From Variovorax atrisoli 110B (GTDB lineage Bacteria > Pseudomonadota > Gammaproteobacteria > Burkholderiales > Burkholderiaceae_C), in assembly GCF_000382045.1 (NCBI RefSeq), contig NZ_KB907450.1, positions 944,204 through 1,008,203 of the forward strand: 64,000 bases of DNA, read 5' to 3'. Position numbers and translations under genes: made by a program. Position 1 is the first letter of the stretch, and each line of letters starts with the position of its first letter. A model generated the notes under the pieces. The model was not told where the DNA came from. It made no database searches and worked only from the letters and a program-made list of their open reading frames with translations. Positions 58,339 to 64,000 of this stretch are shown here, piece after piece.

Positions 58339-59888
58339 TTCTCGGTCCGGGTCTTTCCTGCGGGAGCCGCGGCGGACTTGCCGGCCTTCTTGCCAACCTT
58401 GGTCTTGGCGCCGGCCTTGGCGCCTTGGGTGCCATCCTCAGCACCGGTGCTGCCCACGCGGCCCATCAGATAGGACACCAGCAGGCCCACCGGCCGGCCG
58501 GTCGAGCCCTTGGCCGCTCCGCTCTTCCATGCGGTGCCGGCGATGTCCAGGTGCGCCCATGCGAAGTCGCTGGCGAAGCGCTGCAGGAACTTGGCCGCGG
58601 TGATGGCGCCGCCCGCGCGGCCGGCGATGTTGGCCACGTCGGCGAAGTTGCTCTTCAGGCCCTCGGCGTAGTCGTCGTCCAGCGGCATGCGCCAGCAGCG
58701 GTCCTGCGAGGCCTCGCCTGCGGCCTCGAGCGCCGCTGCGAGCGTGTCGTCGCTGGAAAACAGGCCGCTGCGCACGCCGCCGAGGGCGATCACGCAGGCA
58801 CCCGTCAGCGTGGCGATGTCGATCACGGCGGCGGGCTCGAAGCGCTTGGCGTAGGTCAGCGCGTCGCAGAGGATGAGCCGGCCCTCGGCGTCGGTGTTGA
58901 GCACCTCGATGGTCTGGCCGCTCATGCTGGTCACCACGTCGCCGGGCTTCACGGCACGGCCGTCGTTCATGTTCTCGCAAGAGGGGATGAGGCCGACGAC
59001 GTTGATGGCAGGCTGGATGTCGCCCAGGGCGCGGAAGGTGCCCAGCACGCTGGCCGCGCCGCACATGTCGAACTTCATCTCGTCCATCTCGGCGGCCGGC
59101 TTGAGCGAGACGCCGCCGGTGTCGAAGGTGATGCCCTTGCCGACCAGCACGACCGGCGCCTGGCTCTTGGGCGCGCCTTGATAGCGCAGCACGATGAAGC
59201 GCAGCGGCTGCGCCGAGCCCTGCGCCACGGCGGCGAAGGAGCCCATGCCGAGCTTCTCGACCTCCTTCGGGCCCAGCACCTCGCACTTGATGTTCGGCAG
59301 CTTGCCGAGCTCCTTGGCGGCCTCGCCCAGCAGCGTGGGCGTGGCGTGGTTGGCGGGGCGGTTGCCCCATTCCTTGGCCAGCTCGATGCCGCGGACAGTG
59401 GCGCGGGCTTCGTCGAAGGGCTGGGAAACCGCGCCGGCGTCTGCAACGCCGATGGTCAGCTGGCGGATGCTGCGCGGCTCGGCCTTGGGCTTGGTGGTGG
59501 TGTAGACATAGCTCGCTTCAGCCGCCGCAATGACGGCTGCAGCCACCGCCGGGCCGTCGGCCGGCTGGGCAAACACCAGGGTCACGCGCCTGGCAGGCTG
59601 TGCCTTGGCCGCACTGACGGCCGCCGCCACCCCGCTGCGCACGGAAGCCGGCTTGCCGTCGCCGATGGCAGCGAGCACCACGCGGCCGGCGACGACGCCT
59701 TCGGGACGATAGAGGCTCAGCAGCTTGCCGGCCTTGTCGGGCAGGTCGCCGGCCTTGCGGGCGCTGGCGGCGAGCACGGAAAGCGGGTCCTTGGAGACGA
59801 TGGGGGCGCTGCCGGCGAGCACGATCAGGACATCGGATTTCTCGGCTGCAGCCTGGGCGACGGTGAGGGTCTTGAGTTGAAAGTCCAT
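58335..59888 (-). CDS. pepA: leucyl aminopeptidase (cytosol aminopeptidase, M17)
   Basis: The 517-residue enzyme is a dinuclear-metal aminopeptidase. [17 protein letters not shown] contains the first metal residues and [14 protein letters not shown] the M17 signature; the N-terminal macro-like domain is at about 1-170. The C-terminus has an unusual tail of about 40 residues rich in Lys, Ala and Gly ([20 protein letters not shown]), absent from the Escherichia coli enzyme. It is divergent from lptF and coupled to holC. PepA also acts as a DNA-binding protein in Escherichia coli. Confidence 0.95.
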   Translation of the reverse strand: MDFQLKTLTVAQAAAEKSDVLIVLAGSAPIVSKDPLSVLAASARKAGDLPDKAGKLLSLYRPEGVVAGRVVLAAIGDGKPASVRSGVAAAVSAAKAQPARRVTLVFAQPADGPAVAAAVIAAAEASYVYTTTKPKAEPRSIRQLTIGVADAGAVSQPFDEARATVRGIELAKEWGNRPANHATPTLLGEAAKELGKLPNIKCEVLGPKEVEKLGMGSFAAVAQGSAQPLRFIVLRYQGAPKSQAPVVLVGKGITFDTGGVSLKPAAEMDEMKFDMCGAASVLGTFRALGDIQPAINVVGLIPSCENMNDGRAVKPGDVVTSMSGQTIEVLNTDAEGRLILCDALTYAKRFEPAAVIDIATLTGACVIALGGVRSGLFSSDDTLAAALEAAGEASQDRCWRMPLDDDYAEGLKSNFADVANIAGRAGGAITAAKFLQRFASDFAWAHLDIAGTAWKSGAAKGSTGRPVGLLVSYLMGRVGSTGAEDGTQGAKAGAKTKVGKKAGKSAAAPAGKTRTEK

Positions 59889-59909
59889 AATCCTTTTTTT
59901 CCTCGAACG

Positions 59910-61040
59910 ATGTTATTCCATTCTTCCCTACGCAAGGAGCTGTCGCGCAGCTTCGGAGCGACCCTCGTGGTACTGGTCACCATCGTGATGACCATGATGC
60001 TCATCCGCACCCTCGGGCTGGCGTCCAAGGGCAGTGTGAACCCGCAGGAGGTGTTCCTGGTGATGGCCTACACGGTGCTCGGCTACATGCCGACCATCCT
60101 GAGCCTGAGCCTGTTCATCGCCATCGTCGGCACCCTGTCGCGCATGTACCGCGACAGCGAGATGGTCATCTGGTTCTCCAGCGGGCGCGGCATGGCCGAT
60201 TTCGTCAAGCCGCTGTTCCGTTTCGCCTGGCCGGTGCTGATCCTGATCGCCGTGATGGCGCTGGTGGGCTGGCCCTGGGCCAACTCGCAGACCATCGGGA
60301 TGCGCAAGCAGTACGAGCAGCGCAGCGACATTGAGCGCGTGGCGCCGGGTGAATTCCGAGAATCGGCCGGCCGCGTGCGGGTGTTCTTCATCGACAAGGA
60401 GACGCCGGACAACTCCAAGGCCACCAACGTCTTCATCTGGTCGATCGAGCGCAACATGCAGATCACGACCTCGGCGCGCAGCGGCAGCATCGAGAACATC
60501 GGCGACTCGCGCTACCTCCTGCTCAACAACGGCCAGCGCCTAGAGCAGCCGATGGCGAACACCGGCCTGAAGATCAGCGAATTCAAGACCTACGGCACGC
60601 GCGCCGGCGGCAGCTCCGGCTTCGGCGACGACGCCACCCCCGCACGTGCGCGCACCACGCTGTCGCTGCTGACCGACGCGAGCGACATGAGCCGGGGCGA
60701 GCTGGCCTGGCGCATCGGCATGCTGCTGGCCGCCATCAACTTCGTGCTGCTGGCGCTGAACGTGTCCAGCGGCAACCCGCGCGTGGGCCGCAGCGGCAAC
60801 CTGCTGCTCGCACTGTTCGCCTTCGTCGTCTACTACAACATGCTCAACCTCGGCCAGAGCTGGATCAGCTCGGGCAAGTTCGGCATGGGCGGCTTCATGC
60901 TGCTGCTGCACGGCGGCGTGCTGCTGATCAACCTGGCATGGCTGGGCGCCCGCCAGAACAACTGGGGACGCCGCATCCGGAAGAGCCCGTCCGCCTCCGT
61001 CGCCGCGCCGCCATCCGCTCCCAGGATCGAACCCACGTGA
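59910..61040 (+). CDS. lptF: LPS export ABC transporter permease LptF
   Basis: The 376-residue permease starts at the ATG at 59910 ([22 protein letters not shown]). Three membrane helices at each end flank a periplasmic beta-jellyroll domain (about 130-270), as in LptF. With LptG and the LptB ATPase it extracts lipopolysaccharide from the inner membrane. It is divergent from pepA, the standard arrangement in proteobacteria, and its stop overlaps the lptG start. The C-terminal 20 residues are a Ser/Ala/Pro-rich tail. Confidence 0.94.
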   Translation: MLFHSSLRKELSRSFGATLVVLVTIVMTMMLIRTLGLASKGSVNPQEVFLVMAYTVLGYMPTILSLSLFIAIVGTLSRMYRDSEMVIWFSSGRGMADFVKPLFRFAWPVLILIAVMALVGWPWANSQTIGMRKQYEQRSDIERVAPGEFRESAGRVRVFFIDKETPDNSKATNVFIWSIERNMQITTSARSGSIENIGDSRYLLLNNGQRLEQPMANTGLKISEFKTYGTRAGGSSGFGDDATPARARTTLSLLTDASDMSRGELAWRIGMLLAAINFVLLALNVSSGNPRVGRSGNLLLALFAFVVYYNMLNLGQSWISSGKFGMGGFMLLLHGGVLLINLAWLGARQNNWGRRIRKSPSASVAAPPSAPRIEPT

Positions 61041-62149
61041 AAACGATAAGACGCCTGATCTACGTCGAGGTGCTGAAGGCCGTCGCGTTCGTGACGCTCG
61101 GCTTCCTGAGCCTCTTCTTCTTCTTCGACTTCGTCGACGAACTGCAGTCCATCGGCAAGCCCGACAGCCTGAACTACGGGCCCGCGCAAGCGTTGCTGTA
61201 CGTGGCCCTGCTGATCCCGAGCCACCTGTACGAACTGCTGCCGATCACCGTGCTGATCGGCTCGATCTTCGTCATGGCACGGCTGGCGCAGAGCTCCGAA
61301 TACACCATCCTGCGCACCAGCGGCCTGGGGCCCTGGCGCGCGCTGCGCACCCTGCTGATCATGGGCATCGGCTTCGTGGTGCTGACCTTCGCCGTCGGCG
61401 ACTACATCGCGCCCATTTCCGAGCGCACGGGCCAGCTGCTCAAGGCCAGGTACCAGGGCACCTACTCGCTGGCCGGCAACACGGGCGCTTGGCTGAAGGA
61501 GAAGCGCGACAACGTCTCCTACGCGGTGAACGTGCTGGCCATCGACCGCAAGGGCGCGCTGAAGAGCCCGCGCATCTTCGAGTTCGACGAGAGCGGCTAC
61601 ATCAAGACCCAGATCACCGCGGCCTCTGCCACCATCGGTGACGACGGCCACTGGATGCTCACCGGCGTGGAAGAACAGAAATACGACACGCGCAGCTCGG
61701 CCGAACAGGCGCACATCGTCACCACCAAGCTGCCTCAACTGAACTGGCCGACCTCGCTGACCGGCGAGATGGTGTCGGTGGCGCTGCTGCGCCCCGACCG
61801 GATGAGCACGATCGACCTGTTCGACTACATCCGCCACCTCGACGCCAACGGCCAGACAGCGCAGCGCTACGAGATCGAGTTCTGGCGGAAGGTCTTCTAT
61901 CCGCTGTCATGCCTGGTGATGGTGGTGCTCGCCCTGCCCTTCGCCTACCTGCACTTCCGCCAGTCCGGCATCACGACCTACGTGTTCGGCGGCGTGATGA
62001 TCGGCATCAGTTTCTTCCTGCTTAACAACGTGTTCGGCTACCTGGGCAATCTCAGCAACTGGTCGCCATGGCTCACGGCGGCGGCGCCGGGGCTGATCTA
62101 CTCGGTGATGTCGCTCACGGCCTTCAGCTGGCTGGTGCTGCGGCGATGA
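61037..62149 (+). CDS. lptG: LPS export ABC transporter permease LptG
   Basis: The 370-residue permease starts at a GTG that overlaps the lptF stop (GTGA). It has the same plan as LptF: N-terminal helices (LKAVAFVTLGFLSLFFFFDFV), SHLYELLPITVLIGSIFVMARLA, the periplasmic jellyroll and three C-terminal helices ending in SWLVLRR. It completes the LptB2FG complex. The next gene starts within its stop codon (ATGA). Confidence 0.94.
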   Translation: MKTIRRLIYVEVLKAVAFVTLGFLSLFFFFDFVDELQSIGKPDSLNYGPAQALLYVALLIPSHLYELLPITVLIGSIFVMARLAQSSEYTILRTSGLGPWRALRTLLIMGIGFVVLTFAVGDYIAPISERTGQLLKARYQGTYSLAGNTGAWLKEKRDNVSYAVNVLAIDRKGALKSPRIFEFDESGYIKTQITAASATIGDDGHWMLTGVEEQKYDTRSSAEQAHIVTTKLPQLNWPTSLTGEMVSVALLRPDRMSTIDLFDYIRHLDANGQTAQRYEIEFWRKVFYPLSCLVMVVLALPFAYLHFRQSGITTYVFGGVMIGISFFLLNNVFGYLGNLSNWSPWLTAAAPGLIYSVMSLTAFSWLVLRR

Positions 62150-62514
62150 CGGCCACCCAGGGAATCATCCTGCTGGCGCACGGCTCGCGCGACGAGCGCT
62201 GGCGCGAGCCCATCGAGGCGGTCGCCCGGCAGGTGCTCGCCGACGATCCCAGCGCCCGCGTGGCCTGCGCGTACATGGAACTGGCGACGCCCGACCTGCC
62301 CACGGCCGCCGAAACGCTGATTGGCGGTGGCGCAACGGCCGTCCGGGTGGTTCCGCTCTTCCTTGGCATGGGCAAGCACGCCCGCGAAGACCTGCCGCAG
62401 CAGGTCGAGGCGCTGCGCCAGCGCTGGCCCGCCGTGGGTTTCTCGCTGGCCCGGATCGTGGGCGAAGAGCCCGAACTGGTCGATCTCCTGGCCAGGATTG
62501 CGGTCAAATCGTGA
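62146..62514 (+). CDS. CbiX/SirB-type sirohydrochlorin chelatase
   Basis: This 122-residue protein is one chelatase half-domain (CbiX short form, usually a homodimer). It starts ILLAHGSRDERW, where the His is a metal/substrate residue, and has VRVVPLFLGMGKHAREDLP with the second His. It inserts iron or cobalt into sirohydrochlorin, for siroheme (sulfite and nitrite reductase) or cobalamin. The start overlaps the lptG stop by ATGA. The CysB-like gene 63 bases downstream fits a link to sulfur assimilation. Confidence 0.9.
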   Translation: MTATQGIILLAHGSRDERWREPIEAVARQVLADDPSARVACAYMELATPDLPTAAETLIGGGATAVRVVPLFLGMGKHAREDLPQQVEALRQRWPAVGFSLARIVGEEPELVDLLARIAVKS

Positions 62515-62577
62515 ACATCCGGAAATTTCGATAGATTCCGAAGGCATAATGAATTCCGCAATAAGACGGAATTTGAT

Positions 62578-63519
62578 ATGAATCTGCATCAGTTCAAGTT
62601 TGTTCAGGAAGCCGTGCGGCGCAACCTGAATCTCACCGAGGCGGCCAAGGCACTGCACACCTCGCAGCCCGGGGTATCCAAGGCCATCATCGAGCTCGAG
62701 GAGGAACTGGGCGTCGAGATCTTCGCGCGCCACGGCAAGCGGCTGAAGCGCGTCACCGAACCGGGCCAGCACGTCATCGCCAGCATCGAGCTGATCATGC
62801 GCGAGGTGGGCAACCTCAAGCGCATCGGCGAGCAGTTCAGCGCGCAGGACAGCGGCACCCTCTCCATCGCCACCACCCACACCCAGGCGCGCTACGTGCT
62901 GCCGGTGCCCGTGGCCAACCTGCGCGAGGCCTATCCCAAGGTCAACGTGAGCCTCCACCAGGGCTCGCCCGACCAGGTGGCGCGCATGGTGATCGACGAG
63001 ATCGCCGAGATCGGCATCGCCACCGAGTCGCTCGACGGCTACGCCGAACTGGTGACCCTGCCCTGCTACGAATGGCAGCACGTGCTGGTGCTGCCCAAGG
63101 ACCATCCGCTGGCCTCCAAGGAGCGCATCACGCTGGAAGACCTGGCGAGCGAGCCGATCATCACGTACCACCCCTCGTTCACCGGCCGCACGCGCATCGA
63201 CCACGCCTTCGCCCAGAAGAAGCTCACGCCGCGCATCGCGCTCGAAGCCATCGACTCCGACGTGATCAAGACCTACGTGCGGCTCGGCCTGGGCGTGGGC
63301 ATCGTGGCCGAGATGGCGGTGCGCGACGAGTCGAACGCCGACCTCGTGGTGCGCCCGATGGGCCATGTGTTCGGCCAGAATATCGCGCGGGTCGCGTTCA
63401 AGCGCAGCGCCTACCTGCGCAACTTCGTGTTCAAGTTCGCCGAGCTGCTCTCCGACCGCCTCGACCGCAACCTGATCGCGAAGGCTCTCAGCGGCCACCA
63501 ACAAGACTACGAGCTGTAA
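62578..63519 (+). CDS. cysB: CysB-like LysR-family regulator of sulfur assimilation
   Basis: The 313-residue protein has the LysR helix-turn-helix (about 1-60: MNLHQFKFVQEAVRRNLNLTEAAKALHTSQPGVSKAIIELE) and a CysB/Cbl-type effector domain (SIATTHTQARYVLPVPV, TYHPSFTGRTRIDHAF, where Thr residues line the sulfate/O-acetylserine pocket in CysB). It should activate sulfate and thiosulfate assimilation when sulfur is scarce. The upstream chelatase makes siroheme for sulfite reductase. Cbl rather than CysB is possible; sequence alone does not separate them well. Confidence 0.9.
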   Translation: MNLHQFKFVQEAVRRNLNLTEAAKALHTSQPGVSKAIIELEEELGVEIFARHGKRLKRVTEPGQHVIASIELIMREVGNLKRIGEQFSAQDSGTLSIATTHTQARYVLPVPVANLREAYPKVNVSLHQGSPDQVARMVIDEIAEIGIATESLDGYAELVTLPCYEWQHVLVLPKDHPLASKERITLEDLASEPIITYHPSFTGRTRIDHAFAQKKLTPRIALEAIDSDVIKTYVRLGLGVGIVAEMAVRDESNADLVVRPMGHVFGQNIARVAFKRSAYLRNFVFKFAELLSDRLDRNLIAKALSGHQQDYEL

Positions 63520-63527
63520 TAGGACCT

Positions 63528-63613
63528 CCCCCAGTCTTCGCGCACTTCGTGTCGCTTCGCCAACCCCCTCCGGGGGCGACACCAGCGGCCCGGCAAAGCC
63601 GGTTCCGCGGTGT
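63528..63613 (+). repeat. dispersed intergenic repeat, copy B
   Basis: This 86-base element begins nine bases after the cysB-like stop and is nearly identical to the reverse complement of copy A at 36939-37025. It includes CCCCCTCCGGGGG and GCGGCCCGGCAAAGCCGGTTCCGC, each able to form a hairpin. There is no reading frame in it. It separates the cysB-like gene from the aminotransferase gene. Confidence 0.8.
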
Positions 63614-63674
63614 CCCTGGAAGGGAGCGAGGACGGACGACAGGCTGGCGCAAGAACAACTGAAACCACGACATC

Positions 63675-64000
63675 ATGAGCACGTCACCACGCACGCCCGA
63701 CATCGTCACCAAGCTGCCGGCCGTCGGCACCACCATCTTCACCGTGATGTCGGCGCTGGCCGCGGAGAAAAACGCGGTCAACCTGGGCCAGGGCTTCCCG
63801 GACTTCCACTGCGATCCGAAGCTGCTGGAAGACGTGACGGCCGCGATGGCCGCGGGCCACAACCAGTACCCGCCGATGCCCGGCATTCCGGCGCTGCGCG
63901 ATGCCATCTCGGCCAAGATCGCGGCGCAGTACGGCCATACCTACAGCGCGGCGACCGAGATCACCGTCACTGCCGGCGCCACGCAGGCGATCATCACGGC
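63675..64000 (+). CDS. PLP-dependent aminotransferase, class I/II (N-terminal part)
   Basis: The gene runs off the right edge after about 109 codons. It starts at the ATG at 63675 (MSTSPRTPDIVTKLPAVGTTIFTVMSALAAEKNAVNLGQGFPDF) and continues with NQYPPMPGIPALRDAISAKI and ITVTAGATQAI, the N-terminal signatures of the MtnE/KAT-like aminotransferases. Methionine aminotransferase is the most frequent annotation for this start, but the PLP lysine is outside the window. A sulfur amino acid role would suit the CysB-like neighbour. Confidence 0.85.
   Translation, partial: MSTSPRTPDIVTKLPAVGTTIFTVMSALAAEKNAVNLGQGFPDFHCDPKLLEDVTAAMAAGHNQYPPMPGIPALRDAISAKIAAQYGHTYSAATEITVTAGATQAIIT

Noticed and set aside
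57699..59909. Upstream extension of the lptF frame by 737 codons.
   Set aside because: It is the antisense of pepA, holC and the small gene. LptF begins normally at 59910.

Overview
The window is a stretch of high-GC chromosome from a member of the Comamonadaceae (Burkholderiales, Betaproteobacteria). The gene neighbourhoods (rimP-nusA-infB-rbfA-truB-typA, guaB/guaA near ratA-rnfH and smpB, lptFG divergent from pepA-holC, a Bug-type tricarboxylate receptor) and the protein sequences look most like Variovorax. This is inference from recognised families; no database was searched. I see no transposase, integrase, phage gene or CRISPR array, so it reads as core chromosome with some accessory patches.

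Layout. 0-6.5 kb: a single-domain response regulator, a DUF1800/DUF1501/small-protein operon (export of a Tat substrate), a Pro/Tyr-rich exported protein and a class III cyclase-FHA protein, divergent from a small basic protein. 6.6-14.2 kb: a leftward run of overlapping genes: sensor kinase, FixJ/NarL-type regulator, exported HbpS/GlcG-like protein, exported ankyrin protein, PaiB-like flavoprotein, small membrane protein, TadA fused to a degenerate alpha/beta-hydrolase domain, and an LD-carboxypeptidase with a His-rich tail. 14.2-19.4 kb: RidA, 2'-5' RNA ligase, an outer-membrane barrel, a trimeric autotransporter adhesin and a divergent LuxR regulator. 19.5-22.9 kb: LysR, sulfatase and Bug receptor, a likely catabolic module.

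23-32.7 kb: guaB and guaA separated by a PIN-toxin/Phd-antitoxin pair with its own promoter and operator; DUF4124 protein; ratA-rnfH divergent from smpB; then an ECF sigma/anti-sigma pair flanked by two paralogous secreted YxFxxD-repeat proteins, and a large unknown membrane protein. 32.7-42.2 kb: DMT exporter, then the leftward rimP-nusA-infB-rbfA-truB-typA operon. 42.3-49.2 kb: MFS transporter and a complete yejABEF peptide importer. 49.2-54.9 kb: fabI, an exported LigE-type DNA ligase, a large PLP basic amino acid decarboxylase, and an NfeD/SPFH pair.

54.9-64 kb: tRNA-Ser(GGA), a small coiled-coil protein, a response regulator, a LivK-type receptor, holC-pepA divergent from lptF-lptG, a CbiX-type chelatase, a CysB-like regulator, and the start of a PLP aminotransferase. 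An approximately 87-bp repeat occurs twice in opposite orientation, between infB and rbfA and after the cysB-like gene. Many adjacent genes overlap by ATGA, GTGA or TGATG, so translational coupling is common.
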